From Croceibacterium_B sp963811255 (GTDB lineage Bacteria > Pseudomonadota > Alphaproteobacteria > Sphingomonadales > Sphingomonadaceae): a stretch of 64,000 nucleotides of DNA. The notes under the pieces were generated by a model. It was given only the letters and a program-made list of their open reading frames with translations, did no database searches and was not told where the DNA came from. How positions within the stretch are numbered: position 1 is the first letter of the stretch; every line of letters starts with the position of its first letter. Of this stretch, positions 51,008-59,815 are shown one piece after another. The stretch lies in the NCBI GenBank assembly GCA_963811255.1, contig CAWEQI010000001.1, positions 744,001-808,000 on the forward strand, read 5' to 3'. Both the position numbers and the translations under genes were made by a program.

Positions 51008-51865
51008 ATGATGGCGGCGCAACCAATCTGGCTGGTGGTCAACGACGCCAGCGGCAGCAATGACCGGGACGCCATCGCCAAGGTCAAGCGCTGCTGCCAG
51101 GACAATGGTCTCGCGATCGACCGAATCGTCTCGTTTCCCGCTCAGCCGCTGCCGAACGCCGCGTGGCTCGAGCAGGCGGGCATCGGGATGGTCGCGGTGT
51201 TCACCGGCGACGGCACCGCCAATGCAGTGATCCGCGCGCTCGCAGGCTGGGACGGGGCGGTGCTCGTGCTCCCGGGCGGGACCATGAACCTGCTCTATCA
51301 CCGGCTGCACGGCGATCGGGTCATGGAGGAGGTTATCCCCCTCGCCGCCGCGGGCGAAGCCGAGCGCGTGCGGCCGGGCGTGATCCGCTGCACCGCGGGC
51401 ACCGCGCTGGCCGACCTTCTCGCCGGGCCCGGGACTAGCTGGCACGACGTGCGCGAGGCGATGCGCCAGGCGGACTTGGCGGGCGCCGCGGCGCACGCGG
51501 CGCACGCGCTAGGGGCCACGTTCAGGGCGCCGGGCATCACCTGCCGCGAGCCGGATTGCGGTGAACCACGCGATTATCCGCTAATCATGCTGACGCCGAC
51601 CGATCAGGGCATCCACGTCAGCGGCTTCCGCGCGGCGAGTCCCGGTGAATACTTGGAGGAGAGCTGGGCGGTGTTGCGGCGCCGCTTTCGCGAAGGGCCG
51701 CATGACGATCTGGGCTCGACGCAGCAGGTCACCCTGGCGAGCAGCACCGGCGAGCCGTTCGCGATCCTGCTCGACGGGGAAGCGGCCGAATGCCCGGCCG
51801 AGGCGGTTTTCACGCTGGTCCCCTGCGCGGTCGACCTGCTAGCGACCGAAACCGATGGCCTCTAA
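51008..51865 (+). CDS. Diacylglycerol kinase catalytic domain-like protein
   Basis: A 285-residue protein of the DAGK/sphingosine kinase/YegS type. It opens with IWLVVNDASGSND, then VAVFTGDGTANAVIRALAG (the GGDGT nucleotide loop is altered to TGDGT) and VLVLPGGTMNLLYHRLHG, which is the usual PGGTxN motif. The second beta-sandwich domain includes LLDGEAAECPAEAVFTLV. It may phosphorylate a lipid or act as a degenerate relative. Two ATG codons in tandem start the gene. Its last 11 bases overlap the phosphoesterase start. Confidence 0.82.
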   Translation: MMAAQPIWLVVNDASGSNDRDAIAKVKRCCQDNGLAIDRIVSFPAQPLPNAAWLEQAGIGMVAVFTGDGTANAVIRALAGWDGAVLVLPGGTMNLLYHRLHGDRVMEEVIPLAAAGEAERVRPGVIRCTAGTALADLLAGPGTSWHDVREAMRQADLAGAAAHAAHALGATFRAPGITCREPDCGEPRDYPLIMLTPTDQGIHVSGFRAASPGEYLEESWAVLRRRFREGPHDDLGSTQQVTLASSTGEPFAILLDGEAAECPAEAVFTLVPCAVDLLATETDGL

Positions 51866-52713
51866 GACCCTTCTGTTCCACATCTCGGATATCCATTTCG
51901 GGCTCGAGGACGACCGCTCGCTCGATTGGGTCATGCAGGAGATTGCCGAAAAGCGCCCGGCGGCCGTCGCCATCACCGGCGACCTGACGATGCGGGCGCG
52001 GCCGCGCGAGTTCGCCGCCGCGTGCCACTGGATCCGCTCGCTCGACGTGCCGGTGACGGTCGAAGTCGGCAATCACGACCTGCCCTATTTCAATCTCGTC
52101 GAACGCTTCACCCAGCCCTATCGCCGCTTCCGCGAAATCAAGCAGTTGATCGAGTGCGAAGTCGACCTGCCGGGCCTGGCGATCGTCCCGCTCAAGACCG
52201 TCCGCCGCTGGCAGCCGCGCTGGCCATGGTCGCACGGCTGGGTCACCGACCGCGCGCTCGACCACACGCTGACGATCATCGACCGGCTGCCGCGCGGCAC
52301 GAAGGTGCTGGTCGCCTGCCACCATCCGCTGGTCGAGGCCGGTACCCACGGCAAGGCCTGGACCCGCGGCGGCGATCACGCGCTGGCCGAGCTGGCGAAG
52401 CGAAACGTGCTGGCGACGCTCAGCGGACACGTCCACGACGCGTTCGACATTGTTAGCGAGACGCCCAATGGCCCGGTGCGGATGATCGGCGCCGGCACGC
52501 TTATCGCAGCGCATCCGCTCGACCCCGCAGAGCTTCAACGAACTGACCTGGGACGGCGAACGAGTCGAGGTTTGCGTGCGCAACATCGACGACGTGCCAA
52601 CCGAAGACATGCAGGTCAAGCAGGTGCCCGAAGATGCGCTACCCCCACGCAAGCCGGACGAGCCGGTGGCGCCGGTGCACACGGTCCCGCGGGTCGATCC
52701 GCCGGTCTACTGA
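51855..52713 (+). pseudogene. Calcineurin-like phosphoesterase with a one-base insertion
   Basis: A metallophosphoesterase with complete motifs in the first 215 codons: DIHFG, GDLT, GNHDLPYF, ACHHPLVE, and GHVHDAFD. Right after MIGAGTL (near 52501-52504) the homologous C terminus continues in the next frame (SFNELTWDGERVEVCVRNIDDV ... PRVDPPVY, TGA at 52711-52713). One base inserted near CTTATCG explains this. The active site lies upstream, so a protein read without correction could still be partly functional. Such genes are often next to the lipid-kinase-like gene. Confidence 0.75.
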
Positions 52714-52742
52714 CTCGCCGTCGTCAGCCAGGCTGCTCCACC

Positions 52743-52858
52743 GGCGGTGAGAATCCAGCTGAGGTGCTCCAAACCGCCGAAGTCCCGACGATCGTCGGCA
52801 GCGCGCTCGAAACGATCGTCTGTTCGAGGGAGGCGAGCAGTATCATGCCGAAGATCAT
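52743..52858 (-). pseudogene. Remnant of a DHA2-type (EmrB/QacA) MFS transporter
   Basis: On the minus strand the codons from an ATG at 52858 give MIFGMILLASLEQTIVSSAL then PTIVG, the hallmark first helix of DHA2 drug transporters. After a one-base deletion the next frame gives DFGGLEHLSWILTA, the exact continuation. It then loses similarity, so about 40 residues of the N terminus remain. No intact copy is in the window. Probably a decayed gene next to a rearrangement point. Confidence 0.7.
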
Positions 52859-52966
52859 CCGGACCGGCTTCTTCGATGCAAGCGGGACGGGATGGGTCAG
52901 TCCATCACGGCGGGACGCGCAGCCATTTGCCCTTCCATGGTCGAGTGGTTCCGATAGGCGTTCGGC

Positions 52967-53584
52967 TCACATGTGCCGTTCGACTTGCCGCAACAATTCG
53001 CGGCGCCGGCGGCGGTCGGTTATCTGCTCTGTGGCGACGCCCAGGGGCTGGACCTTTCTTCCATTGGCGTAGCTTTGCTGGAACGAGAAGCTGCGGCTGG
53101 CGCCGACCGGCAAGTCTTCCCTCGCGTACAGCGCGACGACGGTGAGGTCGAGTTGGCGCACGTCGGCGATCGCTATCGCTTCCTCGTTGTTGGCCTCGAG
53201 CATGATGCCGATGATCTCGTCGAAATGGCCGATATTGAGATAGTCGCCGGTGTCGAGACTGCCTTGCGCCATTCTCGAGCGAGGGTCGCTGCCGAGATCC
53301 TCCGGGAGGTCCCGAAGATCGGTCAGCGCCAGTTCGATCCGCCGCTCGCCGACGTGAAGCGTGCCGATCAGGCTGGTCACGTAGATCGGCTGACTGCTCA
53401 TGTTGGTTACCAGACAGCGGCTGCGCATGCCCCGCCCGGCCGCGCGAGTGATGAAAATCGATGATCGCCAGGCGGCCCGGAACTGAATCAGCAAAAGTTG
53501 GAGGTAGGTCACCCAGACCACCAGCATCAAAAAGCTCAGGACCGCCCCGACGATGTTGGTGTGAGCGAATAACCAATGCCACAC
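52967..53584 (-). CDS. Hypothetical protein with one membrane helix
   Basis: About 205 residues with one N-terminal helix (NIVGAVLSFLMLVVWVTYLQLLLIQF) and a C-terminal soluble part rich in charged residues (RIELALTDLRDLPEDLG, DTGDYLNIGHFDEIIGIMLEANNEEAIAIAD, VVALYAREDLPVGASRSFSFQQSYANG). A longer open frame extends through the MFS promoter region; GTG at 53584 is a guess based on the position of the helix. It is not assigned to a family, but the layout resembles small single-pass membrane proteins with a periplasmic or cytosolic beta-domain. Confidence 0.55.
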   Translation of the reverse strand: MWHWLFAHTNIVGAVLSFLMLVVWVTYLQLLLIQFRAAWRSSIFITRAAGRGMRSRCLVTNMSSQPIYVTSLIGTLHVGERRIELALTDLRDLPEDLGSDPRSRMAQGSLDTGDYLNIGHFDEIIGIMLEANNEEAIAIADVRQLDLTVVALYAREDLPVGASRSFSFQQSYANGRKVQPLGVATEQITDRRRRRELLRQVERHM

Positions 53585-53861
53585 TTCGAAGATCCTAGCT
53601 TTGAGCTCTTTGGCGATCGTCTCCGCAAGAAATTGGCCGTCGTCCCTGTTCGGCCGAACGGTGTGGTAATCTTGCTGAGCCGTCTGCAGAATGCCGCAGG
53701 GCGTTGTCGGTTTCGCTTCCCCGGCGTTAGGCAGAGGCCGGCCAAGGCTCCTTACCCGGAAACTAGGTGGTGTGAGGGCCGTTGGCAGAAGGTCGCGGCA
53801 ACTCACTGTCCGGGGTGGCGAGAACTCGCGGCGCGCCCGCGAGCAACCGAAGGAGAGCCCA

Positions 53862-55175
53862 TTGGCTACCGCAACCCGTCCGCAGGCGAACCTGCACGCG
53901 ATCAACAAGATCAAGAAGCTGTCAGCGCGCAGCGTGGCCGCCGGGATGATCGGCAACGTGCTCGAATGGTACGATTTCGGGCTTTACGGCTATCTTGCCT
54001 CGGTCATCGGCGACCGCTTCTTTCCGTCGGACAATCCGGTCGCCTCTCTGCTCGGCGCCTATGGCGGCTTTGCGATCGGCTTTGCCGTTCGCCCGATCGG
54101 CGGCGCGGTTTTCGGCCATCTGGGCGACCGCATCGGCCGGCAACCGGTGCTGATCCTGTCGGTGGTGATGATGGGTGCGGCGACCACGCTGATCGGCTTC
54201 CTGCCGACTTACGAGCAGGTCGGCATCTGGGCGCCTATCCTGCTGCTCGTCGTCCGGGTGTTCCAGGGCTTCTCCGTTGGCGGCGAGTTCACAGGTTCGG
54301 TCTCGTACCTGGTCGAAACGGCACCGGGGCACCGACGGGGATTCGCCGGCAGCTTTGCCAACATCGGCTCGACCGCCGGCTACCTTCTGGCCGCCGGTCT
54401 CGCGAGCATCACGGTGGCACTGGCGAGCTCGCATCCCGAATTGCCGTGGATCTGGCGGGTGCCGTTCGTTGGCGGCGGCCTGCTGGCGATCATGGCGTAC
54501 TGGATGCGCAGCCGACTCAAGCGAACCGGCTACGAACCGGGCCCGGTCGACGAAGAGGAGCACGAACTGCCGCTCAAGCAGGCCTTCTCCCAAGCGCCTC
54601 GGCAGATGATCCTGGCGATGGTGTTCACCTGGGGCTACGGCGTCGCCGATTACCTGACGCTGGTTTTCCTGCCGGTGTACGCCAACCGCTTCGGCGCCAT
54701 AGGCGAAGCTTCGGCGCTGGCGGTGAACACCGCCTCCGAGGCGGTTGCGATCGTCGCCATCCCGCTGGCCGGCTGGCTCACCGACTTCGCAATCCGCCGC
54801 CGCTCCATGCTAATGCTGGCGTTTGCGCTGATCTTCTTCAGCGCGATCGGGTTGTTCCAGCTGTCCGAGGGCCCGGGGCTGGGGCAGTTCCTCGCCGCGC
54901 AATTCGCTTTTGCCGTGTTCCTGGGGATGATCATGGGCACCGCGCCGGCGATGTTGGCCGAGCTGTTCCCGTCGCATTTCCGCCTGTCGGGCTATTCGCT
55001 CGCCTTCAACATCGGCCTCGGCATCGGCGGCGGGACTGCGCCGCTGATCGCCACCGCGCTGATCGGCGCGACCGGATACCACTTGGCGGCCTCGGCGTAC
55101 CTGATGGTCGGCGCGGCGCTCTCGCTCGGCGCGCTGTACCTGATGAAGGACCGCAGCCGTCAGCCGCTGCGGTGA
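53862..55175 (+). CDS. MFS transporter, metabolite:H+ symporter (MHS/ProP-like)
   Basis: A 437-residue secondary transporter of the MHS group of the major facilitator superfamily. It has 12 predicted helices. The typical opening is AAGMIGNVLEWYDFGLYGYL; the loop motif between helices 2 and 3 is GHLGDRIGRQPVL, and RVFQGFSVGGEFTGS is the helix-5 signature. LFPSHFRLSGYSLAFNIG is also conserved. The substrate could be an osmolyte, dicarboxylate or other carboxylate. TTG at 53862 is chosen (AGGAGA 5 bases upstream) instead of a longer arginine-rich extension. Confidence 0.88.
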   Translation: MATATRPQANLHAINKIKKLSARSVAAGMIGNVLEWYDFGLYGYLASVIGDRFFPSDNPVASLLGAYGGFAIGFAVRPIGGAVFGHLGDRIGRQPVLILSVVMMGAATTLIGFLPTYEQVGIWAPILLLVVRVFQGFSVGGEFTGSVSYLVETAPGHRRGFAGSFANIGSTAGYLLAAGLASITVALASSHPELPWIWRVPFVGGGLLAIMAYWMRSRLKRTGYEPGPVDEEEHELPLKQAFSQAPRQMILAMVFTWGYGVADYLTLVFLPVYANRFGAIGEASALAVNTASEAVAIVAIPLAGWLTDFAIRRRSMLMLAFALIFFSAIGLFQLSEGPGLGQFLAAQFAFAVFLGMIMGTAPAMLAELFPSHFRLSGYSLAFNIGLGIGGGTAPLIATALIGATGYHLAASAYLMVGAALSLGALYLMKDRSRQPLR

Positions 55176-55192
55176 GCGGAATGGCCGATGCG

Positions 55193-55221
55193 AAAAGGGC
55201 GGCCCCGCAGGACCGCCCCTT
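55193..55221. terminator. Bidirectional terminator between the MFS gene and rpsI
   Basis: A 9-bp GC stem (AAGGGGCGG / CCGCCCTTT on the minus strand, one G-U pair) with a 10-base loop and TTTT on the minus strand. It lies between convergent MFS (plus) and rpsI (minus) genes and can end both. Confidence 0.78.
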
Positions 55222-55242
55222 GCTTGTCAGGTGGTCGGCGCC

Positions 55243-55767
55243 TCAGCGCTTCGAGAACTGGAAGCTGCGGCGGGCCTTGGCCTTGCCGTACTTCTTGCGC
55301 TCGACCACGCGGGCGTCGCGGGTGAGGAAGCCGGCGGCCTTGACCGCGCCGCGCAGCTCGGGCTCGAACTTGGCCAGCGCCTGGCTGATGCCGTGCTTGA
55401 CCGCGCCGGCCTGGCCCGAGAGTCCGCCGCCCTTGACCGTGGCGACGACGTCGTACTGCCCTTCGCGGGCGGCGACCTGGAACGGCTGGTTGATCACCAG
55501 GCGCAGGGTCGGGCGGGCGAAATAGACTTCCTGCTCGCGGCCGTTGACCACCACCTTGCCGCTGCCCGGCTTGAGCCACACGCGGGCGACGGCGTCCTTG
55601 CGCCGGCCGGTCGCGTAGGCGCGGCCCTGCGCATCGACCTGCTTTTCGCGCAACGGCGCGGCGGGCGTTGCCGGGGCGGTGGTTTCGGCGCCCTCGGCGG
55701 CGGGAGCTTCGCCGGTGACGTCCTTGAGATCGGCGAGATCGGAGACGGTGGTCTTTTCGTCGGCCAT
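55243..55767 (-). CDS. rpsI: Ribosomal protein S9
   Basis: A 174-residue 30S protein. The C-terminal body is a standard S9 (GRAYATGRRKDAVARVWLKPG, VVNGREQEVYFARPTLRLVINQP, VKGGGLSGQAGAVKHGISQALAKF, VVERKKYGKAKARRSFQFSKR with the universal SKR end that contacts tRNA in the P site). The first 45 residues are an acidic, proline/alanine-rich extension seen in related alphaproteobacteria. Start ATG at 55767 or 55770 overlaps the rplM stop. rplM-rpsI is the standard operon. Confidence 0.97.
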   Translation of the reverse strand: MADEKTTVSDLADLKDVTGEAPAAEGAETTAPATPAAPLREKQVDAQGRAYATGRRKDAVARVWLKPGSGKVVVNGREQEVYFARPTLRLVINQPFQVAAREGQYDVVATVKGGGLSGQAGAVKHGISQALAKFEPELRGAVKAAGFLTRDARVVERKKYGKAKARRSFQFSKR

Positions 55768-56246
55768 CATTTGGCAACCTTGTTCTTGCGGTTCATCGAA
55801 GCGACATCGAGCGGCTGCGGCTGGGTGCCCGCGTGCGGATGCTCGGCGCCGGCGTAGAGGTGCAGCGCGCGCATCTGGGCGCGGCCGAGCGGGCCGCGCG
55901 GGATCATCCGCTCGACCGCCTTTTCCAGCACCCGCTCGGGGAAGCGGCCTTCGAGCACCTTCTCGGCGGTCACGCCCTTGATGCCGCCGGGATAGCCGGT
56001 GTGCTTGTAATAGGTCTTCACCCCGGTCTTGTTGCCGGTGAAGCGGACCTTGTCGGCGTTGATCACCACGACGTGGTCGCCGCAATCGACGTGCGGTGTG
56101 AAGCTCGGCTTATGCTTGCCGCGCAGGAGGTTGGCGACAATCACCGCGAGGCGGCCGACGACGAGACCGTCGGCATCGATCAGGTGCCACTTCTTGTCGA
56201 CCTCGGCCGGTTTGATCGACCGGGTTTGCTTGCTGAGCGCCTTCAT
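55767..56246 (-). CDS. rplM: Ribosomal protein L13
   Basis: A 159-residue 50S protein assembled early in the large subunit. Motifs: WHLIDADGLVVGRLAVIVANLLRGKHK, DHVVVINADKVRFTGNK, YYKHTGYPGGIK, RMIPRGPLGRAQMRALHLYAG. The extra C-terminal MNRKNKVAK is usual. It is the first gene of the rplM-rpsI operon, with its stop overlapping the rpsI start as ATGATG. A likely promoter lies 69-97 bases upstream. Confidence 0.97.
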   Translation of the reverse strand: MKALSKQTRSIKPAEVDKKWHLIDADGLVVGRLAVIVANLLRGKHKPSFTPHVDCGDHVVVINADKVRFTGNKTGVKTYYKHTGYPGGIKGVTAEKVLEGRFPERVLEKAVERMIPRGPLGRAQMRALHLYAGAEHPHAGTQPQPLDVASMNRKNKVAK

Positions 56247-56314
56247 GGCTGGGGTACCTTAACTGACGAAACACAGGCGCGGCGGCGATTCGGGTCGGCC
56301 GGCGCGGAGCGCGG

Positions 56315-56343
56315 CATTTGTGCGGGGAGAGGCCGCAAGTCAA
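56315..56343 (-). promoter_or_regulatory. Putative promoter of rplM-rpsI
   Basis: On the minus strand TTGACT (56343-56338), 17 bases, then CAAATG (56320-56315), giving a sigma-70-like -35 and a poorer -10 with ideal spacing. It lies between the amber-containing hypothetical gene and rplM and points at rplM. Confidence 0.5.
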
Positions 56344-56386
56344 GCGATTCCGCGGGTTTGCGGAGAGGTAAAATAATACCACCGAG

Positions 56387-57139
56387 TCAGATGGGGGCGA
56401 GCGTCCAGTCCTCCCGCGTGAGGCGGCTGTCGTCGGAAATGGTGGTCACAATATCGCGTCGCGCCTGGCGCATCAGGCCGGTCGTCGGGTCGGCCAACGC
56501 GGTGAAGGTGACCTGGATCAGGCCCTCCTCGCCGCCGGGCAGGGTCAGCGCCCGCTCGGCATGGGTCGAAGGGGCCGCCGGCGCAAACAGATCGCCGGGC
56601 GGCGCCGCGCTCATCTTCGCCCCGGCCTCGTGCACCGCGCGGACGAATGCCTCGAGCTCACCGCGATCGCTGGCGGAGAAGTCCAATTTGCCGAGTTGGC
56701 GAGTGACGATCGCCACCGCCTGGTCGATCTCGCGCGATGGCCGCGGAGCGGCCTCGCCGACGATCCGGCCCTGGCGATCGAGCCGCAGCGGGAACAGCCC
56801 TGTCTCCTGGCGCTGCCGCTCGAGCGCCGCGAGCGGCGCCAGTCGCTCGGGGAAATCGACCGAGACGCCGACCTGCTCCCCGGAGACCGACTAGCCGGCG
56901 CCCATAGGCGCAAAACGCACGGCGAAGCTGCGGCCGACGATCAGACTGTTGCCGTCCGGCAGACTGCGAACCAGTCGCCGGGTGAAGGTCATCGGCCCGC
57001 CCGGCGGAGCGAGGCGCCCGCCGCCGGACGCGGTAGTCGCGCGCGCCCGACCGGCGAAGGCAGGCGCCACGGCGGCGGCCATTGCCAAGCGCAGCACCGT
57101 GCGGCGATCGCTGGCCAGCTTGACCGGATGCGCGGCCAT
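56387..57139 (-). pseudogene. Exported hypothetical protein interrupted by an in-frame TAG
   Basis: A start MAAHPVKLASDRRTVLRLAM (Tat-like RR and hydrophobic stretch AMAAAVAPAFAGRARA) leads to FTRRLVRSLPDGNSLIVGRS and FAVRFAPMGAG, then TAG at 56893-56891. The same frame then continues without interruption: SVSGEQVGVSVDFPERLAPL, RQRQETGLFPLRLDRQGRIV, and so on to TGA at 56387. The two halves together look like a single 250-residue exported protein in which a sense codon became TAG (TGG or TAC would give Trp or Tyr). Function is unknown. The start overlaps the cutA stop as TGATG. Confidence 0.72.
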
Positions 57140-57450
57140 CAGACCAGCTCCCCAAGCCAGCGGGCGGTCGCCGGGGCGGCGGCGTCGGCGCGCCAGCCGG
57201 TGATCGCCGGCGTCTCGTACGGGTGGATCGCCGCCAGGCGGGCGATCGCTCGCTCGAGCAGGCCCTCGGTGGTCTTGAACAGCACGCCGCATTCGTGCGC
57301 CTCGCCGCGCTCGCCCTGCCAGACGTAGAGCGAGCGCAGGCCGGGGATAACGTTGGCGCAGGCGATCAGGCCTTCGTCGAGCAGCCGCGAGGCGGCCTCG
57401 GCGGCGGCGTCCTCGCTCTCGAACGGGCTCCAGATCAGCGCCGCGGTCAT
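57139..57450 (-). CDS. cutA: Divalent cation tolerance protein CutA
   Basis: A 103-residue trimeric protein of the CutA1 family, linked to copper tolerance though its mechanism is unresolved. Sequence features: FESEDAAAEAASRLLDEGLIACANVIPGLRSLYVWQGE (the conserved ACANV and YVWQG segments), FKTTEGLLERAIARLAAIHPYETPAIT (conserved HPYE). ATG at 57450 overlaps the ctaA stop (ATGA). cutA, ctaA and the following hypothetical are coupled. Confidence 0.92.
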   Translation of the reverse strand: MTAALIWSPFESEDAAAEAASRLLDEGLIACANVIPGLRSLYVWQGERGEAHECGVLFKTTEGLLERAIARLAAIHPYETPAITGWRADAAAPATARWLGELV

Positions 57451-58487
57451 GCGGTGCGCCTGCCGAGGACGTGAATGCCCCACACGGTCGCGACGACCAA
57501 CAACGAGCCGACGAACTGGTGCAGCGCGGCCAGCCAGATCGGCACCCCTGCCATGACCACCGCGATGCCGAGGATGATCTGCGTTCCGAACGCGATGTGG
57601 ATCGCGACCGAGGCGCGGCGCTCGGGCCGGCGGACCTTGCGCGCCAGCCACACCAGCGCGGCGACCGTGACCCAGGCCCACCAGCGATGGATGAAATGGA
57701 CGATCGCCGGGTCGGCGAACATTGCGTGGCCGAGGCTTTCGTGAGTGAACGTCGGCCCGGGCCAGAAAGCGCCGTTCATCAGCGGCCATTCGTTGGTCAC
57801 CAGTCCGGCGCGCAAGCCGGCCATCAGCGCGCCGTAAAGCAACTGAATCGCCAGCACGAGGCCGACCAGCGTCCCGAAACCGGTCAGCCGCGCCGGACGC
57901 GCGGCCGGATCGGCGTCGAGCGCCAGCAGGTCGAGCGCGGTCCAGACGATCGCCGCCATGGTGAACAAGGCGGTGAGCAGGTGGGTCGCCAGCCACCCGG
58001 GCGCCACCTCAACCATTCCCGGCTGCAGGCCCGAACGGACCATCAGCCAACCGAATACCCCCTGCAGTCCGCCGAGCGCCAGCAGCGCGACCAGCCGCCA
58101 GTGGTAGCCGCGCGGGATCGCGCCGCGAATCCAGAACCACACCAGCGGGACGGCGAACACCAGCCCGATCAGCCGTCCGAGAAGGCGGTGGGAGTACTCC
58201 CAGAAGAAGATGCCCTTGAACTGGGCGAGGGTCATCCCGGCGTGGATCGCCGCATACTGGTCGATCTGCCGGTAATGATCGAATTCGGCCTGCCACTGGC
58301 CCTGAGTCAGCGGCGGCACGACGCCGGTGATCGGATCCCAGCGGGTGATCGACAGGCCGGACTCGGTCAGCCGGGTAATCCCGCCGACGACGACCATCAG
58401 CACGATCATGCCGGCGACGACGAACAGCCAGCGGGCAACCGCCCGCGGGCGCGCCTGCGCCATCTCTTCGGGCTTCACCGAAGCCAT
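57447..58487 (-). CDS. ctaA: Heme A synthase (COX15/CtaA)
   Basis: An inner-membrane enzyme converting heme O to heme A for cytochrome c oxidase. The 346-residue protein has eight hydrophobic helices; the first contains LFVVAGMIVLMVVVGGITRLTESGLSI with the conserved TRLTESGLS. Conserved heme-ligand histidines are in EYSHRLLGR, ATHLLTALF, IVHFIHRWWAW and LHQFVGSLLV. It lacks the paired extracellular cysteines of the Bacillus type, so it belongs to the proteobacterial group. ATG at 58487 or 58508 are both possible starts. Related heme genes hemB, hemE and hemJ are elsewhere in the window. Confidence 0.94.
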   Translation of the reverse strand: MASVKPEEMAQARPRAVARWLFVVAGMIVLMVVVGGITRLTESGLSITRWDPITGVVPPLTQGQWQAEFDHYRQIDQYAAIHAGMTLAQFKGIFFWEYSHRLLGRLIGLVFAVPLVWFWIRGAIPRGYHWRLVALLALGGLQGVFGWLMVRSGLQPGMVEVAPGWLATHLLTALFTMAAIVWTALDLLALDADPAARPARLTGFGTLVGLVLAIQLLYGALMAGLRAGLVTNEWPLMNGAFWPGPTFTHESLGHAMFADPAIVHFIHRWWAWVTVAALVWLARKVRRPERRASVAIHIAFGTQIILGIAVVMAGVPIWLAALHQFVGSLLVVATVWGIHVLGRRTA

Positions 58488-58734
58488 ATTCCCTGCCGTC
58501 GCAACCATTTGCGGCAATTCTCTGCGCGCGGGCGCGACAAATCGCAAGTCTGCTGCGATGGGCCGATTGATTCGCGCGAAGGCGCAAAGGCCCGAAGCAT
58601 CACCCTCCGCCAAGCGGCGATCTGGATCGAACTGCGGGCGAAGCGGGCTTTGGCGCCTTACGCGAAGGATCGGGGAATTCCGCGGATCACTGCGCCTTGC
58701 GCCCCGCTCAACAGGCGCTATCGCGTGGGCCGTG

Positions 58735-59730
58735 ATGACCGCCTTACTTTCCCTTACCGTCAACGGCGAACCGCGCCGTAGCTCCGCCGCGACCATCGCC
58801 GCGCTGGTTCGCGAACTCGAATTGAAGCCCGAGAAGGTCGCGGTCGAAAGGAACGGTGTGATCGTTCCGCGCTCGACGCTCGGCGAAGCGCCGCTGACCG
58901 ACGGGGACGTACTCGAGATCGTCACCTTCGTCGGCGGCGGCGATCGTTCGGCGAAAGTGGACGAGGATACCTGGAGCGTCGCCGGCAAGACCTTCCGCAG
59001 CCGTCTGATCGTCGGCACCGGGAAGTACAAGGACTTCGCCGAGAACGCCGCGGCGGTCGAGGCGAGCGGGGCCGAGATCGTCACCGTGGCGGTGCGGCGG
59101 GTGAACATTTCCGATCCGAGCCAGCCGGTGCTGATGGACTTCATCGACCCGAAAAAGGTCACCTACCTGCCCAACACCGCCGGCTGCTTCACCGCCGACG
59201 AAGCGGTCCGCACATTGCGGCTGGCGCGCGAGGCGGGCGGCTGGGAGCTGGTCAAGCTGGAAGTGCTGGGAGAGGCGCGGACGCTCTATCCCGACATGCG
59301 CGAGACGCTGAAGGCGACCGAGACGCTCGCCGGCGAGGGCTTCAAGCCGATGGTCTATTGCGTCGACGACCCGATCGCCGCCAAGCAGCTGGAGGACGCC
59401 GGCGCGGTGGCGATCATGCCGCTCGGCGCGCCGATCGGCAGCGGACTCGGCATCCAGAACCGGGTGACCATCCGCCTGATCGTCGAGGGCGCGAAGGTGC
59501 CGGTGCTGGTCGATGCGGGCGTCGGCACGGCGAGCGACGCCGCGGTGGCGATGGAGCTCGGCTGCGACGGCGTGCTGATGAACACCGCCATCGCCGAAGC
59601 CAAGGACCCGATCCGTATGGCCCGGGCGATGAAGCTGGCGGTCGAAGCGGGGCGCGAGGCTTATCGCGCGGGGCGGATGACGACGCGGAAATATGCCGAT
59701 CCGAGCAGTCCGCTGGCGGGGTTGATCTGA
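58735..59730 (+). CDS. thiG: ThiS-ThiG fusion (sulfur carrier / thiazole synthase)
   Basis: A 331-residue fusion. Residues 1-69 are the ThiS ubiquitin-like fold ending in IVTFVGGG (Gly67-69), the thiocarboxylate position. From about 75 onward is ThiG (WSVAGKTFRSRLIVGTGKYKD, VRRVNI, FKPMVYCVDDPIAAKQLEDAG, IQNRVTIRLIVEG, VLVDAGVGTASDAA), a TIM barrel that builds the thiazole of thiamine from DXP, glycine imine and ThiS-COSH. ThiS ends normally with free GG, so here the GG is internal, as in other fused forms. ATG at 58735 follows a GTG; no TPP riboswitch was seen upstream. Confidence 0.93.
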   Translation: MTALLSLTVNGEPRRSSAATIAALVRELELKPEKVAVERNGVIVPRSTLGEAPLTDGDVLEIVTFVGGGDRSAKVDEDTWSVAGKTFRSRLIVGTGKYKDFAENAAAVEASGAEIVTVAVRRVNISDPSQPVLMDFIDPKKVTYLPNTAGCFTADEAVRTLRLAREAGGWELVKLEVLGEARTLYPDMRETLKATETLAGEGFKPMVYCVDDPIAAKQLEDAGAVAIMPLGAPIGSGLGIQNRVTIRLIVEGAKVPVLVDAGVGTASDAAVAMELGCDGVLMNTAIAEAKDPIRMARAMKLAVEAGREAYRAGRMTTRKYADPSSPLAGLI

Positions 59731-59815
59731 AATCCTTCCTGGGGACGGGGAGGCGGTAGACGCCGAAGGCGAATCACGGCGGGGGCTGTAGGCCAGGTGC
59801 CGCGCTTGTGGCGAG

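Noticed and set aside
58488..58734. Possible TPP riboswitch before the ThiS-ThiG gene
   Set aside because: The conserved CUGAGA and the helix elements of a TPP riboswitch were not found in this 247-base gap.
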